DNA of 64,000 bases from Bryocella elongata (GCF_900108185.1 NZ_FNVA01000004.1:62001-126000); one strand, 5' to 3'; positions 8,920 through 18,307 are shown, numbered from the stretch's first letter. A program made the numbers and translations. The notes: a model not told the origin generated them from the letters alone.

Positions 8920-9885
8920 ATGTACGCCATTCTGATTTCGCACACCGGTGGACCTGAGGTCCTCCAGCTTCTCGAGCTTCCCGATCCAAGGCCTGCCGCA
9001 GGGCAACTGCTGGTGAAGGTCCACGCTGCCGGGGTCAACTTCATCGACGTCTATCTACGCGAGGGCCGGTATCCCTCGCCACTGCCATTTACTCCCGGGC
9101 GGGAAGCTTCGGGCACAGTAGAGGCAGTGGGTGAAGGCGTAGCAGGTTTTGCGGTGGGCGATCGTGTCGTGTGGGATGGAGGGCGGGGAGCGTATGCGGA
9201 GCTGGCCTGCGCTTCCGCTTCCGAGTGCGTGAAGGTTCCCGAAGGCATCGATCTCGATACCGCTGCGGCGCTGCTGACGCAGGGCCTTACCGCGCACTAC
9301 CTTTCGCACGACACGTATGCGATCCAGCCTGGGGACACGGTGCTGGTGCACGCCGGCGCCGGCGGGGTGGGGTTGCTGTTGACGCAGATGGCGAAGTTGC
9401 TCGGCGCGAAGGTGATCACCACCGTCTCCACCGAGGAGAAGGCTGAGCTCTCTCGCGGGGCGGGAGCGGACTTCGTCACTAACTACGTGACCGAGAGCTT
9501 CGCCGATCGTGTGCTGGAGATCACCGAAGGCAAGGGCCTGCCGGTGGTGTACGACTCGGTAGGCAAGACCACGTTCGAGGACTCGCTAAAGTGCCTTCGT
9601 CCGCGAGGGGTGATGGTCCTCTATGGAGCTTCGAGCGGCGCTGTGCCTGCGATGGATCCGATCCGCCTCATGAGTGGCTCGCTGTATCTCACGCGGCCTA
9701 CCGTGAAGGACTACGTCGCTACGCACGCCGATCTGGAACGACGTGCGAGCGATCTCTTCCGCTGGGTCGCCGAAGGCAAGCTCAACGTCCGCATCGGACA
9801 TCGCTATCCGTTGGCAGAGGCTCCGCAGGCACACATCGATCTCGCAGGGCGCAAGACGACGGGCAAGGTTCTCCTGCTGCCCTAG
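8920..9885 (+). CDS. Zinc-independent quinone oxidoreductase (MDR superfamily)
   Basis: Cytoplasmic NADPH:quinone reductase-like enzyme of 321 residues. It has an N-terminal GroES-like fold followed by a Rossmann domain with VHAGAGGVGLLLTQMAK, the NADPH-binding AxxGxxG motif. It lacks the Cys/His set of zinc alcohol dehydrogenases. VVYDSVGKTTFEDSL and the C-terminal AHIDLAGRKTTGKVLL are typical of the Qor subfamily. It begins 36 bp after the glycosyltransferase stop with AAGAGACGAGA upstream as a weak ribosome site. Likely role is detoxification of quinones or enones. Confidence 0.87.
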   Translation: MYAILISHTGGPEVLQLLELPDPRPAAGQLLVKVHAAGVNFIDVYLREGRYPSPLPFTPGREASGTVEAVGEGVAGFAVGDRVVWDGGRGAYAELACASASECVKVPEGIDLDTAAALLTQGLTAHYLSHDTYAIQPGDTVLVHAGAGGVGLLLTQMAKLLGAKVITTVSTEEKAELSRGAGADFVTNYVTESFADRVLEITEGKGLPVVYDSVGKTTFEDSLKCLRPRGVMVLYGASSGAVPAMDPIRLMSGSLYLTRPTVKDYVATHADLERRASDLFRWVAEGKLNVRIGHRYPLAEAPQAHIDLAGRKTTGKVLLLP

Positions 9886-9989
9886 GAGTGATCCTTGGTC
9901 GGTAGCGGGGATCGCACAGCGCAGATTTCGTTCGCGCGCTGCCTCTCGTACACTAAGGGTTCACCCTTCCTTCGCGATGGCGCTATTGC

Positions 9990-10216
9990 GCATCGTGACT
10001 CAATCCACTGCTACCCGCCCGCGAATGTTCGGGAAGCGCGGTGAAACTCCGCCACTGCCCCGCAACTGTGAAGCGCATACCTGTGGCCGTATCGCAGGTG
10101 AGGTTGGACCGAAGCCCCCACTGATCGCCTCTGTGCATCGGGAAGGGACGGCTTCGTACAAGGTTCAGCTCGTAAATCGCGCCAGTCAGGAGACCGGTTC
10201 GTCTGCGTACAGCCTG
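9990..10216 (+). promoter_or_regulatory. Cobalamin (B12) riboswitch
   Basis: Contains the conserved core GGGAAGCGCGGTGAAACTCC (from 10030), followed by GCCCCGCAACTGTGAAGCG, and the 3' element GCCAGTCAGGAGACCGG (10181-10197), which pairs in the kissing-loop region of adenosylcobalamin riboswitches. It lies upstream of a TonB-dependent receptor gene starting at 10249, whose ribosome site (GGGAGGTGAGGA) is 16-33 nt past the element, so control is probably translational or by early termination. The 5' limit is approximate. Confidence 0.9.
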
Positions 10217-10248
10217 CCACGCCTCCGTTGGGGAGGTGAGGAGATTCC

Positions 10249-12756
10249 ATGAATTCCTTCGTTTCGGGCCGCCAGCGCGCGGCTGCAACCTTCTTTCCCT
10301 CGCGACAATCCTTCCGCACCGCTGCGATCACGGCGCTCTCGTTGCTGGGCTTTGCGTCCGCGCATGCCGTGGTGGTGCGGGGCCGCGTGACCGATGCCCT
10401 CGGCGCTCCGCTCTCGGGTGCTCGCGTTCAGCTGATTGAGAATGGCAAGTCTGTGGCCTTCGCCTATGCGGGTACAGACGGCTCCTACGAGATTCGCTAC
10501 TCGAACGGCGGCCGCTTCACGCTGCTTGGCTCCGGCGCTCCGTATCTTCCCTATGTGAGCCCCGACTTCTATGGCGGCGCCACCGATGTGCTCGAGCAGC
10601 CGGTTGTGCTTGCACTCAACACCGTACGCCAGGATGTATCAGTGTCGGCGACCGGCATTCCCACACCACTGCCGCAGCTCACCGCTCCGGTCACCGTAAT
10701 TCCCGGCGATCTTTTCGCCGATCAGCTCGGCGTCAGCGACCTCGTGCGCCAGTCTCCCGGCGCGTTTGTGGTGCAGACGGGCCAGACCGGCGGAGTGACG
10801 TCGCTGTTCCTGCGCGGAGGCAACTCCACGGCGAACCTGGTACTCATCGATGGCATCCCGGCCGACGACATCGGCGGCATCTTCGACTACGGCACGGTCA
10901 GCTCGACCGCTGTGGGCCGCATGGAGATCGACCGTGGCCCGAACTCCGCGATGTACGGAACCGATGCTGGAGCTGGCGTCGTCACCATCGAGACCCCGCG
11001 TGGATCCACGGTCAAGCCGGTGCTGAATTATTCCGGCGATGCCGGTTCGCTGCATGAGTACCGCAACGAGGTGAACGCCAGCGGCACGCTCAGCCGGTTC
11101 GACTACTTCGGAGCTTTCTCGCGACTCGACAGCTCCAACGCGCTTCCCAACGACCGCTATCACGATGCCACTTCGGCCGTGAACCTTGGCTATGACTTCA
11201 ACGGCAACACCACGCTGCGGGTGACGCTTCGTAACTCGGACTCCGCGACAGGACTGCCGGGCGCGCATGACTTCATCGGCATAACGAATCATGCCAAGCA
11301 GGAAGATCAGGACCTCTACGGCGGCGTGACGCTCGAGAATCGCTACCACGACAAGTGGCACAACCTGGTGCGTTATGGCATCGCTCGCAAGCGGGAGCAG
11401 GCATACCAGTACGGCAACGTCGGCACGCCCGTAACGTATACCTACTCCTGCGGCACCAACTGTACCTACAACTACACCGAGTACTTCGGCAACGTCGTTA
11501 CGATCCGCGGGGCAAACGGCTACACGGCAACCGGACAGACCAGCATCTACGGTTCAAACAGCGACCAGGACTCCAACCGTGACCAGCTCTACTACCAGAG
11601 CGACTACTCGTTCTCGCCGCACCTGATTGCGCTCTTTGGCTTCCGTTACGACAAGGAGCGTGGCAGCTTCAACGACGCAGAGTTCTTCGAGAACGAGAAG
11701 GTCAAACGCACCAACTTCGAGTACAACCTGCAGTTCCAGGGTGAGTTCAAGAACCGGTTGTTCTACTCTCTCGGGGGTGCGGTCGAGAAGAACCACCTCT
11801 ACGGCATCGCAGGAACGCCGCGGCTTGGCCTGTCGTATGTGCCGGTACGGCCATCGCTGAAGGCCTTCCACGGTACGAAGCTGCGCGCCAATGCCGCGAC
11901 CGGTGTGCAGGAGCCATCGCTGGCGCTCGAGTACAACAGCTTGTACTCGCAGCTGCTGGCAATGGGAGACGCTGCAGACATCGCGGCGTATCACATCGGC
12001 AAGCAGTCGGCAGAGCGTTCCCGCACGTATGACGTGGGCGTGGACCAGAACATCTTCGGCGAGAAACTGGTGCTGAAGGCGGGCTACTTCCACAACGTCT
12101 TCGATCGCCAGCTGGAGGCCGTGACCAGCTCGGCGCTGGTGCAGTACTTCAACTATCCGTTCATCTACAACACGAGCTTGTACTCGGCCTATCTCAACTC
12201 GTTGGCCTATCGTGCACAGGGCGCGGAGCTGGAACTGGTGTGGCAGCCGAAGCCGCGCTTCCTGCTTCGTGGTGGCTATACCTTCCTCGACGCCCGCGTG
12301 CTGCAATCGTTCGCTTCGGATGCAGTGGATGCCAACAGCGGCTCCCCAACCACCAATCCCAGCTACCCGACGATCGCCATCGGCGCGGAGAGCCCGTTGG
12401 TCGGCGCAAGGCCCTTCCGCCGCGCACCGAACACCGGCTACTTCGATGCACAATACACGTACAAGCACCTCGGACTGCAACTGCTCGGCGCAATGGCGAG
12501 CCGCAGCGACGACTCCACGTTCCTCGACTACTCCGATCTCTACGGTGGTAACTCGCTGCTGCTTCCCAACCGCAACCTGGACTTCGGCTATGTGAAGCTC
12601 GACCTGGGGGCGACTTATGCGTGGAAGTACGGTGTGACGGTCTTCGCGCAGGTGAATAACCTGCTCAACGACCAACACATTGGCCCCATCGGCTTTCCGG
12701 GGTTGCCGCTGACGGCACGCGCTGGCCTCAAGCTGAGGCTCGGTGGCGACAAATAA
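10249..12756 (+). CDS. TonB-dependent outer-membrane receptor, probably for cobalamin
   Basis: 835 residues. An N-terminal signal (ending near SAHA, about residue 39) is followed by a carboxypeptidase-regulatory-like domain (VVVRGRVTDALGAPLSGARV), then a plug domain (TAPVTVIPGDLFADQLGVSD, LFLRGGNSTANLVLIDG) and a 22-strand-type barrel rich in aromatic/Gly residues that ends in a C-terminal beta-strand (LKLRLGGDK). It takes up a large ligand across the outer membrane with TonB energy. The cobalamin riboswitch directly upstream makes a corrinoid the likely ligand, so the role is BtuB-like; without that context the receptor family alone would not reveal the substrate. Confidence 0.85.
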   Translation: MNSFVSGRQRAAATFFPSRQSFRTAAITALSLLGFASAHAVVVRGRVTDALGAPLSGARVQLIENGKSVAFAYAGTDGSYEIRYSNGGRFTLLGSGAPYLPYVSPDFYGGATDVLEQPVVLALNTVRQDVSVSATGIPTPLPQLTAPVTVIPGDLFADQLGVSDLVRQSPGAFVVQTGQTGGVTSLFLRGGNSTANLVLIDGIPADDIGGIFDYGTVSSTAVGRMEIDRGPNSAMYGTDAGAGVVTIETPRGSTVKPVLNYSGDAGSLHEYRNEVNASGTLSRFDYFGAFSRLDSSNALPNDRYHDATSAVNLGYDFNGNTTLRVTLRNSDSATGLPGAHDFIGITNHAKQEDQDLYGGVTLENRYHDKWHNLVRYGIARKREQAYQYGNVGTPVTYTYSCGTNCTYNYTEYFGNVVTIRGANGYTATGQTSIYGSNSDQDSNRDQLYYQSDYSFSPHLIALFGFRYDKERGSFNDAEFFENEKVKRTNFEYNLQFQGEFKNRLFYSLGGAVEKNHLYGIAGTPRLGLSYVPVRPSLKAFHGTKLRANAATGVQEPSLALEYNSLYSQLLAMGDAADIAAYHIGKQSAERSRTYDVGVDQNIFGEKLVLKAGYFHNVFDRQLEAVTSSALVQYFNYPFIYNTSLYSAYLNSLAYRAQGAELELVWQPKPRFLLRGGYTFLDARVLQSFASDAVDANSGSPTTNPSYPTIAIGAESPLVGARPFRRAPNTGYFDAQYTYKHLGLQLLGAMASRSDDSTFLDYSDLYGGNSLLLPNRNLDFGYVKLDLGATYAWKYGVTVFAQVNNLLNDQHIGPIGFPGLPLTARAGLKLRLGGDK

Positions 12757-12783
12757 GCGTCTGGAAAAGTAGCGGCTTAAACG

Positions 12784-12839
12784 CGGCCCTCGAACAAATG
12801 TTGCGCAGCTGTTCAGCGACAACATCTGTTCGAGGGCCG
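12784..12839. terminator. Long hairpin after the TonB receptor gene
   Basis: Arms CGGCCCTCGAACAAATGTTG (12784-12803) and its near-perfect complement (12820-12839, one mismatch) enclose a 16-nt loop, followed by TTTGTATG. It lies 28 bp after the receptor stop. The T-tract is short, so the hairpin may also act bidirectionally or protect the transcript end. Confidence 0.6.
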
Positions 12840-12949
12840 TTTGTATGCGTGCCTGGCTACAATGCGTTGTCCGGAAACTTCGTGCCACCTGCGGATGCCA
12901 GCACCCGTCTAACCTACAGAGAGAAGTTCGTGGAAAGAAGGACCAGATC

Positions 12950-13879
12950 ATGTTCAAGCCATTCGCCCTCGTTCCACTCGGCCTCCTGGGCATCGCTGCT
13001 GCTTCCGTTTGCGCGCAGGGGATGCCGGTAGAAGGCCCCGCCTCGACGACCGCCATCGTCTATGCCGAATCGAAGTCCAACGTGCCGCTCGATCCGCAGT
13101 CGTTGCAGGTGCAGGTTAACGGACATAATGCGCAGGTCACCGGTGTTGAACCGGTCACAGCAGATCGTGCACAGGTTGCCATCCTCATTGACGGTGGGCT
13201 GCGGTCGTCCTTCAACCTGCAGATCCGCGACATCCAGCAGTTCGTCAACGGCCTTCCGCCCACAACCGAGGTACTGATCGGGTACATGGAGAACGGTCGC
13301 GTGGTCTCACCGGTCGGTTTCACCACGGATCGCGAGCGCCTGATGAGCAGCCTGCACGCTTCGATCGCGATTCCGGGCCTCAGCGCGAGCCCCTACTTCT
13401 GCCTGTCGGACTTTGTGAAAAACTGGCCGGCGAGCAACCGGTCCGCTCGGTTTGTCCTGATGATCACCAACGGCGTTGATCCCTACAACGGTGCGCCGAC
13501 GCTGATGAATCAAGACAGCCCGTACGTCGAGACCGCGCAGAACGACGCCGCGCGCGCCGGTGTCGCGGTCTACTCGATCTACTACCCGGATGCGGGCTTC
13601 CGTGGCGGACGCGGCAGCCTGAGCGGTCAGGGCTACCTCTCGCAGGTGGGCGACGCCACAGGCGGCATGGTCTTCAACAACGGTTCAATCCCGCCGGTAA
13701 GCATCAGCCCGTATCTGGATCAATTCAGCCGCGCGATGAAGGAGAGCTATCTCGTCACCTTCATGGCGGCCACGGGAAATCGCAAGCCCAATACCATGGA
13801 CCGGCTGAAGGTGAAGACCTCGCAGCAGGGCGTCAAGGTGCATGCACCTGAGTCTGTGCATCCCGGTATGACCGAGTAG
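12950..13879 (+). CDS. Secreted VWFA-related Acidobacterial domain protein
   Basis: 309 residues; ATG 12950 starts a signal peptide (MFKPFALVPLGLLGIAAASVCAQ). The body has a von Willebrand A-like fold (AQVAILIDGG, ARFVLMITNGVDPYNG) but a weak metal-binding MIDAS: the usual DxSxS is DGGLRSS here. VWFA-related proteins are numerous in Acidobacteriota and their roles are mostly unknown; binding of a surface or periplasmic partner is the usual guess. A related protein with an intact DASGSM motif lies at 51546-52589. A perfect hairpin follows at 13905-13936. Confidence 0.7.
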   Translation: MFKPFALVPLGLLGIAAASVCAQGMPVEGPASTTAIVYAESKSNVPLDPQSLQVQVNGHNAQVTGVEPVTADRAQVAILIDGGLRSSFNLQIRDIQQFVNGLPPTTEVLIGYMENGRVVSPVGFTTDRERLMSSLHASIAIPGLSASPYFCLSDFVKNWPASNRSARFVLMITNGVDPYNGAPTLMNQDSPYVETAQNDAARAGVAVYSIYYPDAGFRGGRGSLSGQGYLSQVGDATGGMVFNNGSIPPVSISPYLDQFSRAMKESYLVTFMAATGNRKPNTMDRLKVKTSQQGVKVHAPESVHPGMTE

Positions 13880-13904
13880 AGCTTCCTCTCGAACGCCAGG
13901 AGTG

Positions 13905-13936
13905 GAATGAGGCCCGCAGAGATACGGGCCTCATTC
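13905..13936. terminator. Hairpin after the VWFA-related gene
   Basis: Perfect 12-bp inverted repeat GAATGAGGCCCG / CGGGCCTCATTC with an 8-nt loop, starting 25 bp beyond the stop at 13879. No long T-run follows, so termination efficiency is uncertain. Confidence 0.55.
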
Positions 13937-14012
13937 ACTTGAGCCGCAGGGTTTCGCGCCTCAGCGCCGGAAACCGTCTTTGTGGCCAATATCCGGCCCA
14001 AATGGAACATTC

Positions 14013-14040
14013 TTGTCATTCCTGGGGGCCCAAATACCAT
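14013..14040 (+). promoter_or_regulatory. Possible sigma-70 promoter for ilvE
   Basis: TTGTCA (14013-14018) and TACCAT (14035-14040) are separated by 16 bp, 77 bp upstream of the ilvE start. Both hexamers are only fair matches to consensus. Confidence 0.3.
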
Positions 14041-14117
14041 TCAACCGGACACTTTGGAGTCTAGGATTGAAGAGTGACGTATGCAGCAGTGATCTCCTGA
14101 TTGGAACGGAATTGAAG

Positions 14118-15224
14118 ATGTCAGAAAAAAGCTTCGTTATCACTCCTACCGAACATCCTGTGTCCGACGCGGATCGGGCAAGACTCCTTGAGCACCCGGG
14201 ATTTGGCGCGGTATTTTCCGACCACATGGCGACCCTGAAGTGGACGTCGGACAAGGGCTGGCACGATGGACTTGTCGGCCCGCGCCGTCCGTTTCAAATC
14301 GATCCTGCCGCTGCGGTTCTCCACTACGGGCAGGAGATCTTTGAGGGCATGAAGGCCTACCAGACGCAGAACGGCGGTGTCGTGCTGTTCCGTCCGGAGG
14401 CGAATGCGAAGCGGTTCGGGCGCTCGGCCGAGCGGCTTGCGATGCCTGTACTGCCCACAGAACTCTTCATCGAAGCGATCGAAGAGCTGGTTCGCCTGGA
14501 CCACGAGTGGATTCCGACCTCGGAGGGCGCAAGCCTTTATCTGCGGCCCTTCCTGTTTGCGACCGAGGCGTTCCTCGGGGTGCGTCCTTCGCGTGAGTTC
14601 ACGTTCTGCGTACTGGCGTCGCCGGTAGGGCCATACTTCTCCGGTGGGCAGAAGCCGATCACGGTGTGGGTATCGAAGGACTACATCCGCGCGGCGAGCG
14701 GCGGGACGGGTGCGGCAAAGTGTGGCGGCAACTATGCGGCTGGACTTCTCGCGCAGGCCCAGGCGTACGACCATGGCTGCGACCAGGTCGTGTTCCTGGA
14801 TGCCGTGGAGCGTCGCTGGATCGAAGAGCTCGGCGGAATGAATGTCTTCTTCGTGACGAAGGACGGGAAGCTGATGACGCCACCGCTTTCGGGAACGATC
14901 CTCGAAGGAATTACGCGCGATTCGATCTTGAAGCTGGCTGCGGAGCAGGGCCTAACCGTACAGGAGACTCCGTACTCGTATGAGCAGTGGAAGCTCGACG
15001 CCGCGAGCGGTGTGCTGACGGAGGCGTTCGCTTGCGGAACCGCCGCGGTCATCGTGCCGATCGGCGTGGTGCGCGACGCTGCGGGCGAGTTCACCATCGG
15101 GAACGGAGCCGCAGGCCCGGTCACGGAGACGCTGTATCACCGGCTGGTCAACATCCAGCGCGGCGTCGAGGCTGACACCCACGAGTGGCTGCACAAGATC
15201 GAGATTCTGCAGCCAGTCGGTTAA
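14118..15224 (+). CDS. ilvE: Branched-chain amino acid aminotransferase
   Basis: PLP fold-type IV transaminase of 368 residues that interconverts Val, Leu and Ile with their 2-oxo acids, using glutamate. ATG 14118 is chosen because the conserved N-terminus (MSEKSFVITPTEHPVSD) begins there; the upstream in-frame extension is non-coding. Motifs: HYGQEIFEGMKAY, LYLRPFLFATE, AAKCGGNYA holding the PLP lysine, and VERRWIEELGGMNVFFV, all typical of the long (type II) IlvE group. A monocistronic unit: a hairpin terminator follows at 15247-15285 and the next genes run on the opposite strand. Confidence 0.95.
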   Translation: MSEKSFVITPTEHPVSDADRARLLEHPGFGAVFSDHMATLKWTSDKGWHDGLVGPRRPFQIDPAAAVLHYGQEIFEGMKAYQTQNGGVVLFRPEANAKRFGRSAERLAMPVLPTELFIEAIEELVRLDHEWIPTSEGASLYLRPFLFATEAFLGVRPSREFTFCVLASPVGPYFSGGQKPITVWVSKDYIRAASGGTGAAKCGGNYAAGLLAQAQAYDHGCDQVVFLDAVERRWIEELGGMNVFFVTKDGKLMTPPLSGTILEGITRDSILKLAAEQGLTVQETPYSYEQWKLDAASGVLTEAFACGTAAVIVPIGVVRDAAGEFTIGNGAAGPVTETLYHRLVNIQRGVEADTHEWLHKIEILQPVG

Positions 15225-15246
15225 TCCGCTCATTTTCTGCAGTAGC

Positions 15247-15285
15247 AACGACACAGGCCCGGAGATCTCCGGGGCCTGCGTCGTT
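15247..15285. terminator. Terminator of ilvE
   Basis: Stem of AACGACACAGGCCCGG against CCGGGGCCTGCGTCGTTT with one bulge, followed by GCCTTTCTTT. It lies 22 bp beyond the ilvE stop. Confidence 0.7.
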
Positions 15286-15353
15286 TGCCTTTCTTTGTAG
15301 CAGACCGTGCTGGGTCAATTCCAATGCGTCACGATATCGCCTGTGGCTCGGGT

Positions 15354-16127
15354 TCAGCCGCTGGAGCGGCGTCTTCCGGTGAGCCGTTCGACCGCGTCGG
15401 TCTGGTAGCGGCTGAGGCGCACGAGGGCTCCATCCTTCATGAGGAGCTGGTGTCCACCACGGAACCAGGTCTGGATCTCGCGGACGAAGTCCATGTTCAC
15501 GATGGTCGAGCGATGTACGCGGACGAAGCAGGCGGGATCGAGCTTCTTCTCGAGCGATTGCAGGGTCTCGCGAATCTCGTGGCGTTCTCCGCGCGCGTGA
15601 ATCTGCGCGTAGTTGCCCATGGCGTCGATGCGGTCGATGGAGGCCACGGAGATGAGGTGGATGCGCCCATTGCGGTTGGCGGGGATGCGCTCCAGGTATC
15701 GCGGCTGGCTATGCTGCTCGCGGAGGGTGGTCAGCAGGCGCTCCAGCGATTCGGCTGAGACCGGTTGCGCGGCGCGGTCGCGGACGCGAGCGAGGGCCTG
15801 GGCGAGGCGTTCACGGGTGAAAGGCTTCAGCAGGTAGTCGAGCGCATTGAGGTCGAAGGCCTGAAGCGCGTGGCTGTCGTGAGCGGTGACGAAGATGAGC
15901 GCCCCGCGATATTTGCGGAAGAGTTGGCGGGCGATGCCGAGGCCATCCTGGCCGGGCATGCGGATGTCGAGGAAGACAAGATCCGGATGGGAGCGTTCGA
16001 TCTCTTCGATTGCGGAGTCGCCATCGCCGGCTTCGGCCAAGACGAGGACGTCGTTATGCTCCTGGAGCATGCGGACGAGAGCGCGGCGGGCGAGCGGTTC
16101 GTCATCGACGATGAGAGCGCGGATCAA
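15354..16127 (-). CDS. LytTR-family response regulator
   Basis: 257 residues. The N-terminal receiver domain has the acidic pocket (IVDDEPLARR), the phospho-acceptor Asp in PDLVFLDIRMPG and the conserved Lys in YLLKPF. The C-terminal half is a LytTR DNA-binding domain (IDRIDAMGNYAQIHARGE, FVRVHRSTIVNMDFV), which binds direct repeats upstream of target genes. Its start overlaps the stop of the upstream sensor kinase by 4 bp (ATGA), so the two are translationally coupled. Such pairs often control cell-envelope, quorum or nutrient responses; no target site is obvious here. Confidence 0.92.
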   Translation of the reverse strand: MIRALIVDDEPLARRALVRMLQEHNDVLVLAEAGDGDSAIEEIERSHPDLVFLDIRMPGQDGLGIARQLFRKYRGALIFVTAHDSHALQAFDLNALDYLLKPFTRERLAQALARVRDRAAQPVSAESLERLLTTLREQHSQPRYLERIPANRNGRIHLISVASIDRIDAMGNYAQIHARGERHEIRETLQSLEKKLDPACFVRVHRSTIVNMDFVREIQTWFRGGHQLLMKDGALVRLSRYQTDAVERLTGRRRSSG

Positions 16128-17233
16128 GCAGGAATCTCCACGGGGAGGATGACGGTGGTGCAGACGCCGGTGGGGCTCAGCGGCATGAGATTGAGCGAGG
16201 CGCGGTCGCCGTACATCTGTTCGAGGCGGGCTCGTGTGTTGCTGAGACCGACGCCGTGGCCGGAAGTTTCACCCTCGTTGAGCGAACTGGCGAAGTTCTT
16301 CACCTGGAGCAGAAGGGTTGTACCGACGCGCTGCGCGAAGATCTCGACGGTGTCGCTGCCCTTGTGCCGGCCGATGCCGTGGTGGATGGCGTTTTCGACG
16401 AGGGGCTGCAGGAGCAGGCTGGGTACGGGGATGGAGCGCGTGCCAGGAGCGATGTTGAAGCGGATGGTGAGGCGGTCGCGGAAGCGTTGCTTCTGGATCT
16501 CGACGTAGTGCTCGAGGAAGGTGATCTCCTGCTCGAGCGGGACCTGCATGCTGCGCATGTCGTCGAGGACGACGCGGAGAAGTTCGCTGAGGCGGTGGAG
16601 GACGTCCTCGGCGGCGATGGGGTCTTCCTGCACGAGAACGATCGCGGCTTGCAGGGTGTTGAAGAGGAAGTGCGGCTGCAGCTGCGTGCGCAGCAGGTGC
16701 AGCTCCGCGGTGACGACGCGGGCCTCGAGCTCGGCTTCGCGGCGTTCGCGCCAACGGTCGCGCCAGAGAAGCTCGCGGCGATGGTTCTGATAGGCGGCGA
16801 GGGCGTAGAGGAAGATGCAGAGCTGAATGTTGCCGATGAACTCCTTCTCGCGCAGGTGCGAGTAGGTGTCGGCGAAGGTCTGATGCTGATCGGGCTTGTA
16901 CAGCCAGCCGACGCTCTTCAACAGCGGTTGCACGAAGGTGACCGCGAGCGTGAGCAGCATGTACTGCAGCAGGCGGCGGAACCAGCGGTCGAGGTGGAAG
17001 GGGAAGCGGCGGGAGAAGAGGAAGATGAAGGGCGTAACGATGGCCCAGGCGTAGGCTTCCGCGCCGGACCAGACGAAGTAGTGGGCGTAGGGAAGGTAGT
17101 TGCGGTCGTCACGGTCGCCGCTGAACATGCCCCAACCCTGAAAGATCCCGATCGCGGTGAAGCAGACGACCGCGACGCCGAAGGATCTCCAGAACGAGAC
17201 TCGCTCTTTCTCCACAGGATGATGATGCCTCAA
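16124..17233 (-). CDS. LytS/YehU-type sensor histidine kinase
   Basis: 369 residues. The N-terminal half holds about four membrane helices (SFGVAVVCFTAIGIFQGWG, EAYAWAIVTPFIFLF, LLQYMLLTLAVTFV and a fourth near residue 130). The cytoplasmic part has the His_kinase signature LRTQLQPHFLFNTLQA with the phospho-acceptor His, an N-box LVENAIHHGIGRHKG and a G-box GHGVGLSNTRARLEQMYG. This is the PF06580 class that pairs with LytTR regulators, and the regulator gene overlaps it by 4 bp downstream. The signal is unknown. Confidence 0.92.
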   Translation of the reverse strand: MRHHHPVEKERVSFWRSFGVAVVCFTAIGIFQGWGMFSGDRDDRNYLPYAHYFVWSGAEAYAWAIVTPFIFLFSRRFPFHLDRWFRRLLQYMLLTLAVTFVQPLLKSVGWLYKPDQHQTFADTYSHLREKEFIGNIQLCIFLYALAAYQNHRRELLWRDRWRERREAELEARVVTAELHLLRTQLQPHFLFNTLQAAIVLVQEDPIAAEDVLHRLSELLRVVLDDMRSMQVPLEQEITFLEHYVEIQKQRFRDRLTIRFNIAPGTRSIPVPSLLLQPLVENAIHHGIGRHKGSDTVEIFAQRVGTTLLLQVKNFASSLNEGETSGHGVGLSNTRARLEQMYGDRASLNLMPLSPTGVCTTVILPVEIPA

Positions 17234-17379
17234 GCGGTGGCTGGCTGGCTTGGGGCGAACTTCGATTCATCACTGCCTATTGCTACTCGTCCTCCTCATT
17301 TTCCGGTGGACACAATGCGGGCAGGGAATCACGGTGGAGAGACATAGGCTGGCACTCGAAAGCCTGGGAGGGCTTGCTT

Positions 17380-17697
17380 ATGCGTCGTCTCCAATTCATC
17401 GTTCTTGCCGTTCTTGTCATGGCTTCTGTTGCGTCTCCGGTCCTGGCGGAGGGTATCCCGCAAGGGCCCCTACCCGGTCGTGCGATGCCCATCCGGGTGG
17501 TGCTGGTGAATATGTCCGGCAAGTCGCGCGAGGCGCATTTGGGCCACGCGGTGGTCGCGCTGCCGGTGGCGGAGAAGGTGGTGTTGCAGGTGATGCCAGG
17601 CGAGAAGGTAACGATCACCAGCGCCACGGATCGTCACGTGGACAAGGTGATGATGGTGTCGGCTGTGGATGGCGGACGGGTGATTCCGGTGCAATGA
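17380..17697 (+). CDS. Small secreted hypothetical protein
   Basis: 105 residues from ATG 17380 (GGGAGGG upstream). Signal peptide MRRLQFIVLAVLVMASVASPVLA, then a short beta-rich domain (IRVVLVNMSGKSREAHLGHA, VVLQVMPGEKVTITSATD) that reads like a small immunoglobulin-like or cupredoxin-like fold. No catalytic residues are evident and I do not recognise a family. The stop is six bases before a 47-base poly-C run, so any transcript would run into that tract. Confidence 0.6.
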   Translation: MRRLQFIVLAVLVMASVASPVLAEGIPQGPLPGRAMPIRVVLVNMSGKSREAHLGHAVVALPVAEKVVLQVMPGEKVTITSATDRHVDKVMMVSAVDGGRVIPVQ

Positions 17698-17703
17698 TGC
17701 AAG

Positions 17704-17968
<265 letters not shown>

Positions 17969-18307
17969 ATGCACACGGTTGTGGAAACGCCGAGCTACCT
18001 GACGCGTGCAGAGCCGGTTCTGAACGAGGCGACGATGAAGGCAATCGTCGATGCGGTAGCGGAAAACCCTGAGGCGGGCGAAGTGATGTCTGGGACGGGC
18101 GGGTTCCGTAAGCTGCGTGCCGCGCGACCGGGGATGGGTAAGCGCGGCGGCGTTCGCGTGATCTATCTGTATCGCAACCTATCTATGCCGGTGTTTCTGA
18201 TCACGGTGTATGCAAAGAACGAGAAGGCGAACCTGACGGCGGCGGAGCGAAATGCCTTGAAGGCTCGAGCGGACGCGATCTTTGCGGAGTATGGAGTTGG
18301 GCGATGA
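17969..18307 (+). CDS. RelE/HigB-like toxin
   Basis: 112 residues from ATG 17969 (AAGGTGGG upstream); a GTG at 17945 is possible but has no better ribosome site. The core GTGGFRKLRAARPGMGKRGGVRVIYLY, followed by FLITVYAKNEKANLTAAERNAL, is the beta-strand/positively charged core of the RelE/HigB (DUF4258/type II toxin) fold that cuts mRNA on ribosomes. The stop overlaps the antitoxin start by 4 bp (ATGA). Toxin-first order is the HigBA/NadS arrangement. Growth arrest by mRNA cleavage is inferred from the family. Confidence 0.82.
   Translation: MHTVVETPSYLTRAEPVLNEATMKAIVDAVAENPEAGEVMSGTGGFRKLRAARPGMGKRGGVRVIYLYRNLSMPVFLITVYAKNEKANLTAAERNALKARADAIFAEYGVGR

Noticed and set aside
11554..13056. 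500-codon minus-strand frame over the TonB receptor
   Set aside because: Shadow of the receptor gene, crosses the downstream hairpin and the start of the VWFA gene, and has no recognisable domain.
14071..14095. Upstream of ilvE one frame reads SDVCSSDL, the peptide that Illumina adapter contamination gives in protein databases
   Set aside because: The bases (GACGTATGCAGCAGTGATCT) differ from the adapter sequence at many positions, so this is a coincidence in a non-coding leader and not contamination.
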